Assembly: GCF_947331435.1 (NCBI RefSeq)
Contig: NZ_CAMZOF010000002.1
Span: forward strand, 1-64,000
Direction: 5' to 3'
Length of the DNA: 64,000 nucleotides
Source of the DNA: Pelagibius sp. Alg239-R121
Lineage (GTDB): Bacteria; Pseudomonadota; Alphaproteobacteria; Kiloniellales; Kiloniellaceae
Shown here: piece by piece, positions 1 to 8,490 of the stretch
Numbering within the stretch: position 1 is the stretch's first letter
Layout: each line of letters starts with the position of its first letter
Notes under the pieces: model-generated
Database searches by the model: none
Seen by the model: only the letters and a program-made list of their open reading frames with translations
What the model was told of the DNA's origin: nothing
Translations under genes and position numbers: made by a program

Positions 1-345
1 CTCCCATGTTCACAGAATACCTGTGATCCTAACGGGAGCTCGACCTCAAATCATGGTCAGCCCAATTACGCATGCTTAGGGCCGAAAGCGGCAGCCACAG
101 CGCGCCAGTCCGATGGCCGCCTGCTGCACCTCATCAGGCAGATTTGAAACCTTCCGAGACATTCGACAGGTTTCAGCCAATGGCCGGCGTTGAGGCGGAG
201 ACGGCCCAGCAGATACGACGGCGGTTGCCAAGGGTACACGGCGGTCAGTCTGTTGACGCAACCATCGGCGCGTCCTCACAATACAGAATCCAACGTCACT
301 AACAGGGATCACAACAGTGAGAAAACGCAACAAAGGAGTTGCATT
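1..345. other. non-coding left edge
   Basis: I see no convincing gene here. The open frames on both strands are short, lack a ribosome binding site and show no recognisable motif. The last 15 bases hold the ribosome binding site of the next gene. Confidence 0.5.
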
Positions 346-804
346 ATGACTGACGCGGACAACGACAAGATCGTGAAAGTGGTCGAGCTAAACGCGCCGA
401 TCTCACGGGTTTGGAATGCCCTCACGGATCATGAAGAATTTGGGCAATGGTTTCGTGTCAGCCTTGATCAACCTTTTGAGGTTGGCGTCAAATCTACGGG
501 TCAAATGACATACCCGGGCCACGAAGATGTTGCTTGGGTCGCGTACATCGAACGTATGGAGCCCGAGCGCCTCTTCTCATTTCGATGGTACGATTCCGAT
601 GATGGATCGACGGAGCAATCAGAGGGTCAGCCCGGCCTTCTTGTCGAGTTCCGGCTGGAAGAGTTCCCAGACGGAATGCGTCTGACGATAACCGAGTCCG
701 GGTTTTCCGCACTGCCCGATCCTCGACGGATCGAGGCTATGCGCAGCAACGAAGAGGGTTGGAACATACAGGCAGACAACCTTACCGAACATCTCTCAGC
801 ATAG
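346..804 (+). CDS. AHSA1/SRPBCC-domain protein
   Basis: This 152-residue protein belongs to the SRPBCC (START-like) fold of the Aha1-C/AHSA1 type, a small cytoplasmic fold with a deep hydrophobic pocket. The N-terminal stretch with ISRVWNALTD and FGQWF (about residues 15-35) and the acidic, tryptophan-containing C-terminus (EGWNIQADNLTEHL) match the family pattern. I chose the ATG at 346 because an AAAGGAG sits 7 bases before it; the frame stays open to 190 but without a start signal. It stands alone and no partner is evident. In other bacteria such genes often pair with an ArsR regulator, and none is visible here. The ligand is unknown. Confidence 0.85.
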   Translation: MTDADNDKIVKVVELNAPISRVWNALTDHEEFGQWFRVSLDQPFEVGVKSTGQMTYPGHEDVAWVAYIERMEPERLFSFRWYDSDDGSTEQSEGQPGLLVEFRLEEFPDGMRLTITESGFSALPDPRRIEAMRSNEEGWNIQADNLTEHLSA

Positions 805-1202
805 GAACCCAGGACCGGCATCCAATAACAAACATGAATACCTGCTTTGCGGCTTGTGCGGCGCAATTCTGACTGCACGAGCGAACGACAGCCATGGGCC
901 GTTTTCGGCACTGTGGACTTACAATCTTCTTGCGAGATGTCACAGTGCAGGAAATGGCCGGAAGGTGCCCAAACCTACTGCGATCAAAAGCGCCTATTTC
1001 CGCAGGCGCCGCAAATCAGTGTGTCCGTTCTGTGGCATATGTATGTAGCGGCTGTTGTTCGTAATTGACTTCTGGCACGTTGATCGAAAGTCGGGGCGAC
1101 CACCCGCGACCCAAATCCAGTTCGGCTCATGCCGTAACTTGTCCCGGCAGAGCCTATGGTCAATGTGATCGCAAGAGGTTTCTAGACCGGGAGAGATTGG
1201 CG
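805..1202. other. intergenic region, 398 bp
   Basis: Short open frames occur on both strands, but none has a ribosome binding site or a recognisable product. The 3' end carries a GGGAGAG at 1189-1195 that serves the following gene. Confidence 0.4.
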
Positions 1203-4200
1203 ATGAGATTCCTACTGTTTCTGACGCTGGGGCTCTGGGCCGCCGGCGCGCTCACCGTACGAGCCGAGCCCGATGACGGTCCAAAGGCCGATCCGTCGCT
1301 CTACTTCTTCCCGCCGACTCTGAACGTCGAGCCGCTGGTGCCGCCGACCGATCCCGAGGACGAGCTCGATCGCGATCCCAACGGTGTGCTGGTCCTGCCG
1401 AACATCAAGGCCAACCCGACGGATGGCGGTTGCTTCGACGACTCCGAGCCCAATCTCTGTGCCCAGAACGAGACCACGGTGGCGGTCAACCCGACCAATC
1501 ACGACAACTGGGTCGCCGGTGCCAACGACTACAGTGGCGATAACGTGGTCGCCGGGCGGGCCCAGGCCTCTTGCGGGTTTTACGCGTCGCAGGACGCGGG
1601 GCAGACCTGGAGCGGTGGGCTATTCGAGCCGCCCGAGGGCTTCAACGGTGGCGGCGATCCCTCTGTAACCTTCGATGGCGCCGGCAATCTCTATTACGCC
1701 TGCATGAGTATCCTGCGCAGCGGCGAGACGCCCGAGACGCTGAGCGTCGACGACACGGCCATGCATGTCTACAAGTCGAGCGATGGTGGCTTGACCTTCG
1801 ATCCGCCGGTGCTGGTCGCCGGCCCCGGCACGCCCGACAAGCAACACATCAACGCCGATCCGCTCTCCAACGATGTTTTCATGGCTTGGATGCAGGGTGC
1901 GAACATTCGCATCGCCGGCTCCACCAACCAGGGTGCCAGCTTCGACGCTCCGGCGGCCGCCGACAATGTGATCATCGATGATCCAGGCACCGGCAGTGCG
2001 CAAGGCGCCGTGGTCGCCACGCTCGGCAGTGCGAACCCCGAAGGCGGTGGTGCGCCGTCTCCCGACGTCTACGTCGCCTGGGTGGGTAACGTCGATGAGG
2101 GTACAGCCCAGATCCTCTTCGACAAGTCGACGGACGGCGGCTTCACCTGGGGCGAGGACGTTGTGGTCGAGAACTCGGTCGTACAGTTTCCGGTCATGGA
2201 GACAGGCGTCGGCACCGGCACCTCCAACAGGCGCGCCCTAGTTGGCGAGTTCGGCCATCCCGAGCACAACCCGAGCAATGGTTTTCGGGTCAACAGCTTC
2301 CCGAGTCTGGGCGTGTGCCGTAACCTCACCAGCGAGTTCTACGGCGACCTCTTCCTGGTATTCGCCGACAACCGCTTCGGCGACGGCGACATCTTCTTCA
2401 AGCGCTCGACCGACGGCGGCGAGACGTGGCCGGGCGGCTTCACCCGCAAGGTCAACGACGATCCGATGGGCAACGGCAAGGACCAGTTCTTTCCCTGGGT
2501 CGCGATCGACGAGAATTGCAAGATCAACGTCGTCTTCTACGACCGGCGTGACGACCCGGACAACCTGCGCTTCCATACCTACTTCAGCCATTCGACCGAC
2601 GGCGGGCAGACATTCTCGCAGAACGCGCGCGTCACGGTGGCGCCCTCGACCAACGCCCAGTTCCACGGCGGCTTCATCGGCGACTACCAGCAGGTCGCGG
2701 CGACCGTCGCGAGCTCGGCGACCTATCACCACGACATCGACCGAGCCTTACCAATCTGGATGGGCACGACCCAGGGCGCCCAAGACGTCTTCGGGGCAAC
2801 TGTATTGCAGACCAAGTCTGGAACCTGGATCAACGTCGATGTCGACTTGGTCCTGGCCGACCCGGAACAGCAGGCAGACAATCTGGAGTTCGTCTTTCCG
2901 GGCAATGTCGGTGGCGACTTCAGCGACTTCTACCACGGGCCGGCCAACCCCTTTCAGAACCATATCACCATCTTCGATCCGGCCGCCAACGAGACCACAC
3001 TTAGCTTCTACGGCCCCGAGCCGGGGCCGCTCTCGGTCGGTGATGTGGCTCATGTCGGCTTCGTTTTCAACGGCGATCCGGAAATCGTGCGGACTTTTTG
3101 GACCGGCTCCGGCAACATCGGCGACTTTCCGATGATATCGCTCGATCTTGCCTACAATCCGATCATCGGGACGCTCGCACCCTCGCTCTGCAACGACCGT
3201 ACCGACGGCTATTCGATTCGCGTGATCGACCTCCAGGTCGCCGTGCTCGACCTGCCGCTCGAGCTCGAGGAGATGAACGGCACGGATGCGCCGCCGGCGA
3301 TTGCCGCCCAGGGCGCCAGTCTCTCGCCCGTCGTGCCGCCGGCCGCGCCGATCCCGCCCGGAACCTGCAATCCCTTCCCGGTCCTGGAACCGGCCAAGAT
3401 CTACCAGGCGCTCCTGGTCCAAGCGACGCTCGGATTCAGCACCGGAGATCCCAGGAACCGCTCGGTGCTCTATGTCCAGAAGGCCGCCAAGGATGCCCGC
3501 GAGGACCGGACCCGCCCTGGGCGCCAGTACCACTACGCTGCCAAGATCCTCTGCGGCGTCCAGCCGAGCACCCGCGACCTACGCCTGGCGCGCGGCCACT
3601 ACGCGACGATCATCAACGTTCGCAATCCAGGCCCGAGGGTGGCGCGCATCGACAAGTCGCTGGCACTCGCCATTCCGCCTGGCGGGCAAGAACCGGGCGA
3701 TCTGAGGGCCATTGCCAGCGACGTTCTCAAGCCACGCCTGGCGCTCGCGGTCGACTGCGAGGATATCCGCCGGCGGGTCTTCGACGGCGTCCTACCGGCC
3801 AGCTTCATCGACGGCTTCGTGACCCTGGTCAGCGACCGCAGTCTGGATGTCGTTGGCGTCTACACGACGGCAACGCTGAACGCCGAGGGCACGGCCGAGG
3901 ACAACGCCTCGATCCATGTCGAGCCGGTCGCTGAGCGCATCGTCAAAGGGCCGGACGGCGGTCCCGAGCGGGCCGATCTGGTGATCGATCCGGAAATCTC
4001 GAGCGACGCCGTGTGTCGCAACGAAAGATGCCGGATCGGCATCCTCTTCACGGTCCGCAACATCGGCGCTGCCGCCGCCGGTCCCTTCCAGGTCGAGCTG
4101 GCCCAGACGGCCGGCGATCTGAGCCTGGAGACGGTGCCCTTCCCGGCCGGCCTGGCGCCTGGTGAGACCCAGAGCGAGACGACTTCGGTCAACCTGGTCA

Positions 4201-4307
4201 TCGGCGAGGACCCCGAGACCCGAGAGATCTGTATCCGTGCCGATGCGCCGGACAACCTGGTCGCCGAGAGCAACGAGGCCAACAACGAGCACTGCTTCTC
4301 ATTCTGA
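1203..4307 (+). CDS. large exported BNR/Asp-box propeller protein with C-terminal CARDB-like domain
   Basis: The 1034-residue product starts with a clear signal peptide (MRFLLFLTLGLWAAGALTVRA) and should be exported. Six Asp-box motifs of the S-x-D-x-G-x-T-W/F type are visible near residues 129, 193, 240, 308, 402 and 464, among them STDGGFTW, STDGGETW and STDGGQTF. They indicate a sialidase-like beta-propeller over about residues 80-560. The last 110 residues (ADLVIDPEIS to the end) look like a CARDB/Ig-like adhesion module ending in the typical SNEANN pattern. I do not see the FRIP motif or the arginine triad of true sialidases, so binding or a surface role is more likely than glycosidase activity. 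By eye the gene is GC-richer than its neighbours. The start at 1203 is set by GGGAGAG eight bases upstream and by the signal peptide. Confidence 0.85.
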   Translation: MRFLLFLTLGLWAAGALTVRAEPDDGPKADPSLYFFPPTLNVEPLVPPTDPEDELDRDPNGVLVLPNIKANPTDGGCFDDSEPNLCAQNETTVAVNPTNHDNWVAGANDYSGDNVVAGRAQASCGFYASQDAGQTWSGGLFEPPEGFNGGGDPSVTFDGAGNLYYACMSILRSGETPETLSVDDTAMHVYKSSDGGLTFDPPVLVAGPGTPDKQHINADPLSNDVFMAWMQGANIRIAGSTNQGASFDAPAAADNVIIDDPGTGSAQGAVVATLGSANPEGGGAPSPDVYVAWVGNVDEGTAQILFDKSTDGGFTWGEDVVVENSVVQFPVMETGVGTGTSNRRALVGEFGHPEHNPSNGFRVNSFPSLGVCRNLTSEFYGDLFLVFADNRFGDGDIFFKRSTDGGETWPGGFTRKVNDDPMGNGKDQFFPWVAIDENCKINVVFYDRRDDPDNLRFHTYFSHSTDGGQTFSQNARVTVAPSTNAQFHGGFIGDYQQVAATVASSATYHHDIDRALPIWMGTTQGAQDVFGATVLQTKSGTWINVDVDLVLADPEQQADNLEFVFPGNVGGDFSDFYHGPANPFQNHITIFDPAANETTLSFYGPEPGPLSVGDVAHVGFVFNGDPEIVRTFWTGSGNIGDFPMISLDLAYNPIIGTLAPSLCNDRTDGYSIRVIDLQVAVLDLPLELEEMNGTDAPPAIAAQGASLSPVVPPAAPIPPGTCNPFPVLEPAKIYQALLVQATLGFSTGDPRNRSVLYVQKAAKDAREDRTRPGRQYHYAAKILCGVQPSTRDLRLARGHYATIINVRNPGPRVARIDKSLALAIPPGGQEPGDLRAIASDVLKPRLALAVDCEDIRRRVFDGVLPASFIDGFVTLVSDRSLDVVGVYTTATLNAEGTAEDNASIHVEPVAERIVKGPDGGPERADLVIDPEISSDAVCRNERCRIGILFTVRNIGAAAAGPFQVELAQTAGDLSLETVPFPAGLAPGETQSETTSVNLVIGEDPETREICIRADAPDNLVAESNEANNEHCFSF

Positions 4308-4337
4308 AGCCTGCTTTGAAGGAGCCCCTAGCAGGCT
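4308..4337 (+). terminator. inverted repeat after the propeller gene
   Basis: AGCCTGCT at 4308-4315 pairs with AGCAGGCT at 4330-4337, directly after the stop codon. There is no T-tract, so it may be a weak or Rho-assisted 3' end, or part of the insertion-sequence end that begins here. Confidence 0.35.
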
Positions 4338-4350
4338 GTTGAAAAACTAT
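4331..4350. mobile_element. possible insertion-sequence end
   Basis: The string GGCTGTTGAAAAACT at 4334-4348 resembles the terminal inverted repeat of IS5/IS1182-type elements. No partner repeat or transposase of that type is visible nearby, so this would be a lone remnant at the junction with the IS30 fragment. Confidence 0.25.
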
Positions 4351-4414
4351 TAGAGCTGGACATGCCTTGGCATTGCAAAGGAACGCGGTGAAGCTGGCGA
4401 GGAAGGCGATGATC

Positions 4415-4684
4415 GGCAAAGAGCTGGCAGATCGTCCGCGCCTGACAATGGCAACCGACATCGAAGTCTACTTCTGCGACCCGCATTCGCCATGGCAGCG
4501 GGGATCGAACGAAAACACCACCCGCCTGCTCCGACAATACTTGCCTCGCGGAACCGGCTTGTCCGTACATTCCCAGGCCAAACTCGGGGCAATCACCAGA
4601 CAACTAAACGAACGGCCACGCAAGACCTTGCAATATCAATCACCAGCAAAGAAGTTCGCTGACTGTGTTGTACCGATCAGTTGA
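4415..4684 (+). pseudogene. IS30-family transposase, C-terminal fragment
   Basis: About 90 residues match the end of IS30-type DDE transposases: VYFCDPHSPWQRGSNENT, with the third catalytic acid in NEN, then LLRQYLP, LSVHSQAKL and LNERPRKTL. An intact transposase would be about 320-380 residues; the helix-turn-helix part and the first two catalytic aspartates are missing. A possible right inverted repeat with TGTGTTGTACC lies at about 4664-4690, overlapping the stop codon as in full-length relatives. The open frame runs upstream to 4367, but those residues are not transposase-like, so the break lies near 4410. The fragment cannot transpose by itself. Confidence 0.85.
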
Positions 4685-4751
4685 ATCTGCCGCCGAAAGC
4701 AGGCCTTCGCTGCGATGGTCACTGGTGGCCGGTTTTGCGGGTGAAGCTGCC

Positions 4752-4777
4752 GTTTGACGATGGCGTTTGACGATGGC
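4752..4777. repeat. 13-bp tandem duplication
   Basis: GTTTGACGATGGC occurs at 4752-4764 and again immediately at 4765-4777. It lies in the decayed sequence downstream of the IS30 remnant and probably arose by replication slippage. Confidence 0.8.
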
Positions 4778-4986
4778 GGCTTTCAGAACAGCAGGCCAAA
4801 ACCGGTCGTTTCTGCAACGATCAAAACCGCGGAATGTCTTGGCCGCTTTGAGCCCATTGCTTTTGCCTATCCTTTGCGCCAGCAGATGCTTCGCGGCTGG
4901 TCTGAATATGCCCTGCAACGGCTGACCTGGGCGACCCCCGCAATCAGTCGGCCCCAAAGTCGCCCCCCTAAGTCACCCGGCCGCGG

Positions 4987-5787
4987 TCAGCTTAGCAAGA
5001 CCGGGAACTCTTCTGCCGCCAAGCTGTCACCGTGCTGAAGCGTGACCTCCTTGAACGGGGGTGACGTCACGATCCCCTCCCGTCGTACGAAGCGCACGTC
5101 ATCGCCAACAAGACGCAGCGAAAACGCGCGGCGCTGGCTGCTGGCACTGGTGTTCGCGGGTGCGCCGTGGATCGTGCGGTAGTCGAACGCGACCGCATCG
5201 CCGGGGCTGACCGGCCAGCCGATGATCTCGTAATCGCTGCGGTTACCATTGATGTCGGGAATATCTTCCAGCCCATCGTTCTCGTTCAACGCCGAACCGT
5301 CGAAGCGCTGGGGACGGAAGAACTTGTCCCATTTGTGTGAGCCGGAGACGAACTCCAGCGTCGTCTCGCGCGGGATCTCGTCCAGCGGGATCCAGAGGCT
5401 GAGCGTCTTGGGGCCTTCGACGCAGTAATAGGGCGCATCCTGATGCCAGGGGGTCGGCACCCCGGTCTGCGCTTCCTTGACCAGTACGTGCTCATGAAAC
5501 AACTGGACCTGCCGGCTGTCCATCAACTCGGCGCCGATCTCGGCGGCGGGAGAGTTGAAGATGAAGTCCTTATATTCCGGAATGCGTGCCCAGTTGCAGT
5601 AGTCGACAAAGAACCGGCCGCCGCCGTTCTCCCCCTTGTAGATCCGCGCCGTGGGATCCGGGTCGGCCATGTTGGCGTCGACGCCGTCCCGGAGCGTATC
5701 GACCCAATCGGAAAAGATACCCCGCAGTACGGCGGCGCCCTTGTCGCGGAAGGCCTGAATGGTCTGATCGTCGAGGTGGCGGCTCAC
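4987..5787 (-). CDS. phytanoyl-CoA dioxygenase (PhyH) family protein
   Basis: This 266-residue protein is a cupin-fold Fe(II)/2-oxoglutarate-dependent oxygenase of the PhyH family, which hydroxylates varied small molecules. The iron-binding facial triad is visible as H-x-D in WHQDAPYY and a distal histidine in TIHGAP. The arginine in RRAFSLRLVGDD is placed to bind 2-oxoglutarate. The start is the GTG at 5787, because AGGAGGAA lies three bases before it; the frame extends further upstream without support. It is divergent from a LysR-type regulator 72 bp away, which would normally control it, but that regulator is disrupted. The substrate cannot be read from the sequence. Confidence 0.88.
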   Translation of the reverse strand: MSRHLDDQTIQAFRDKGAAVLRGIFSDWVDTLRDGVDANMADPDPTARIYKGENGGGRFFVDYCNWARIPEYKDFIFNSPAAEIGAELMDSRQVQLFHEHVLVKEAQTGVPTPWHQDAPYYCVEGPKTLSLWIPLDEIPRETTLEFVSGSHKWDKFFRPQRFDGSALNENDGLEDIPDINGNRSDYEIIGWPVSPGDAVAFDYRTIHGAPANTSASSQRRAFSLRLVGDDVRFVRREGIVTSPPFKEVTLQHGDSLAAEEFPVLLS

Positions 5788-5859
5788 GGTTTCCTCCTGA
5801 TCATCGCGCAGCGTTATTCCGACATTACTCAAGAGCATGCATCAAAGAAAATAATTTTA

Positions 5860-7043
5860 ATGGATGATCATGATAAGAAAATCAAATCGCTTACCCTTCG
5901 CCAGCTTGTCTACGCACTTGCCGCGGCGGACCACAGCAACGTGACCGCGGCCGCGCGCTGGCTTATACAAAGGAGCGTTGATATTGACTCATAGAGTCGA
6001 CTTTACGCGTTTTTCAGATAGGAGCGAGCGGTGCAGCGATGCGGGGTTCGCAAGCCGCGCGGGACGCAGCCTGAAAGTCGCGTAAAGCCACCGTATCGTT
6101 TGTCTACAGTGACCTTCGGAGGGCGTCGAAAGACCTTACCGATACGCCGTATCGCTTGCGCCCATCCTCCTGCCCGAAGATCCCTGTAGACAATCTCTAT
6201 AGGTCGTTATCAACGCTCCTTGGTATTAGCGTCTCCCAACCCGCAGTATCGTCGGCCATTGCTGCGCTCGAGCAGCACTATGACATGAAGCTTTTCATCC
6301 GGCAGCCAGCACAGGGTGTGACCCTGACACCCTTCGGGATCAAGGTGACGTCGGAGGCGCGGCTGTTGTGTGATCAGGCCCAGACCGTTGCCGCCCTGGC
6401 AACACCGGAGGCGAAGATTGCAGGCAGCACGTCGCTTTGCTGCTACGAGGCGATCGCACGCTACATCCTGCCGCGCCTGCTCCGGCTGTTGAGCGAGAGG
6501 CTGCCGGAGGAATCGATCCGGTTCTTCGAGTCCGACCTCGAAGGCGCAGCGAAAGCGCTGACCCAGGGCCGAGCAGATCTGGCCACCACCTACGACCTCG
6601 GCCTCAGCAGCGATCTCGGAACGCAGACACTCTATAGCTTGCAGCCGCGTGTCGTCTGCGCCGCCAGGCACCGCTTTGCTGACATGGAGTAGGTTTCTTT
6701 GGCCGATCTACACGGCGAAAACCTGATCTTGTTGAATCAGCCGTTCAGCGCCCAATACTTCATGAGACTGTTGCGAGCCCGCTCGGCGGTTCCGTTGGTC
6801 GTGGCACGCCTCCGTGGGCTTGAACTCCAGAGATCTCTTGTCGCGAACGGATTTGGCGTTGCCCTGGCGCATACCCTGCCGCCGGCAGAAACGACCTATG
6901 ACGGGATGCCCATTATCGGCCTGCCGCTATCGGATGAACTGATCGCTCAACGCGTCTTAACGGCCTGCCACCGGCACAGCGAGACCCGTCCGATCCTGAA
7001 GGCCGTGCAGGCCGAGATGCTTGCCGAGTTCGCAGCGGAATAA
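5860..7043 (+). pseudogene. LysR-family regulator, disrupted twice
   Basis: The N-terminal part of the helix-turn-helix (LTLRQLVYALAAADHSN, then AAARWL) is coded from the ATG at 5860. The rest (VSQPAVSSAIAALE, then the effector-binding domain) resumes at 6229 after a 260-bp insertion. Removing the insertion and one copy of the TTA target duplication (6226-6228) joins AAARWL to SVSQPAVS in frame and gives 307 codons, the usual LysR length. A second lesion is an in-frame TAG at 6690-6692 between ADME and SLADLHGENL. The gene is divergent from the PhyH oxygenase, the classical place for its regulator. Two independent lesions make activity very unlikely, although TTG at 6699 opens the C-terminal half as a free frame. 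Confidence 0.9.
5966..6225. mobile_element. MITE-like element, 260 bp, in the LysR gene
   Basis: The ends are inverted repeats: TACAAAGGAGCGTTGATA on the left against TACCAAGGAGCGTTGATA read inward from the right (17 of 18 identical). Weaker similarity (GAC..ATAGAG) continues inside. TTA flanks both sides (5963-5965 and 6226-6228), a 3-bp target duplication. Inside are two more inverted pairs, 6001-6017 with 6071-6087 and TTGTCTACAG at 6100-6109 with 6184-6193, plus a hairpin CGATACGCCGTATCG at 6140-6154. No transposase is coded, so it must have been moved in trans. A TNA-type 3-bp duplication is known for some IS5-family groups; that family link is inference. Confidence 0.88.
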
Positions 7044-7209
7044 CAGAAGCGATCAGGGTCGTAATCCCAAGGAGCACACCATGTTTTGCCGGAGTCACCG
7101 TGCGGTTTCGTCGCATCGCGTCAATCCGCATGGCCACAAATCGCAGTGATAGATTGCAGGGGCGATAGATTGGCAGGGGCGGTAGATTGACCGGGTGAAT
7201 GACCCGGAC

Positions 7210-7235
7210 GGCGGATCATCCCTGGTGAATCCGCC
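7210..7235 (-). terminator. hairpin after prfB
   Basis: GGCGGAT at 7210-7216 pairs with ATCCGCC at 7229-7235, just beyond the prfB stop codon. A second short stem (CCGGGT / ACCCGG) lies next to it. No T-tract follows, so factor-independent termination is uncertain. Confidence 0.4.
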
Positions 7236-7250
7236 CAACCTGGATCTACC

Positions 7251-8376
7251 TTAGGACGCTTCTGCTTCAGAACTGCCACCGCCGAGACGGCTTGCCAGGG
7301 AGGCCTCCAGAAAACCATCGATATCGCCGTCCAGAACCGCGCCTGAGTTGGTGGTCTCATGCCCGGTCCGCAGGTCCTTGATCATCTGATAGGGTTGCAG
7401 AACGTAAGATCGGATCTGATGTCCCCAGCCGATGTCGGTCTTGTTGTCGGCCTCAGCTTGCGCCGCTTCCTCGCGTTTCTGAAGTTCGTGCTCATAGAGC
7501 CGGGCCTTCAGCATCGCCATGGCCTGCGCGCGGTTCTTGTGCTGGGAGCGGTCGTTCTGACACTGCACTACGATGCCGGTCGGTTCGTGCACGATCCGGA
7601 TGGCGCTATCGGTCTTGTTGACGTGCTGGCCGCCTGCGCCCGATGCCCGGTAGGTATCGACCCGCAGGTCCTTATCCAGAACCTCAACCTCTATCGTGTC
7701 ATCCACCACCGGATAGACCCAGACACTGGAAAAGGAGGTATGGCGGCGGGCCTGGGAGTCGTAAGGCGAGATCCGGACCAAACGATGGACGCCGGACTCG
7801 GTCTTCAGCCAGCCGTAGGCGTTATGCCCTTTGATCTGAAGCGTTGCGGATTTGATGCCGGCTTCTTCGCCCGCGCTCTCGTCCAGCCACTCAACCTTGC
7901 AGCCATGGGCCTCGGCCCAACGAACGTACATGCGCAACAGCATTTCGGCCCAATCCTGGGCCTCCGTGCCACCGGCACCGGCATTCACCTGCAAATAGCA
8001 GTCGTTGGCGTCGGCTTCGCCGGACAAAAGCGAGGCAAGTTGCTCCTTGGCCGCGCGGTCCCGCAGCTCCATCAAGGACGCCTCGGCTTCCGTAACGGTG
8101 TCGGCATCCTCTTCCGCTTCGCCGAGTTCGATCAACATCACGCCGTCTTCGACGCCCTGCTCGAACTCCTTATAGCGCGCAATGGATTGCTCCAGATGCG
8201 TGCGTTCGCGCATGATTTTCTGCGCGGCATCGGGGTCGTCCCAAAGCGAGGGATCCTCGGCGAGAGAGTTCAGTTCGTCTAGTCGTCTCGTTGCGGCATC
8301 CAAGTCAAAGATGCCTCCTCAGCAGGGCCAACGACTGGGTAATGTCGTCTACCACCGCTTGGATTTCGGCGCGCAT
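7251..8376 (-). CDS. prfB: peptide chain release factor 2, with programmed +1 frameshift
   Basis: RF2 reads UGA and UAA stop codons and releases the nascent chain. The first 23 codons ([20 protein letters not shown]...) start at the ATG at 8376, which has AGGAGG five bases upstream, and end in an in-frame TGA at 8305-8307. After a +1 shift at CTT-TGA-C, reading continues to 7251, giving 374 residues. The GGQ catalytic loop is present ([13 protein letters not shown]). The stop-recognition tripeptide is SPY where E. coli has SPF ([14 protein letters not shown]); I believe this variant is common in alphaproteobacteria. It lies downstream of mrcA on the same strand with a 114-bp gap. A gene call from 8303 alone would miss the true N-terminus. 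Confidence 0.97.
8304..8319 (-). promoter_or_regulatory. RF2 autoregulatory frameshift site
   Basis: An internal Shine-Dalgarno-like AGGAGG (8314-8319) precedes the slippery CTTTGAC (8304-8310) by one codon, the known arrangement of bacterial prfB. When RF2 is scarce the ribosome pauses at UGA and slips +1, so RF2 limits its own synthesis. Confidence 0.96.
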
Positions 8377-8490
8377 GCGGCCTCCTCTACGGGAAAAATT
8401 TATCCGGGGTCTTTTACGGAATTCAACGGCTTCTGTACAGACCGACCTATAAGTCGCCGGACGAATTGTCGCCGGCGTTGACGATCTTGC

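Noticed and set aside
1203-4307. True sialidase
   Set aside because: Asp-boxes alone do not make a sialidase. The FRIP motif and arginine triad were not found, so only a propeller is claimed.
7359-8282. 307-codon plus-strand frame opposite prfB
   Set aside because: RF2 on the other strand is unambiguous, and the antisense frame has no recognisable content.
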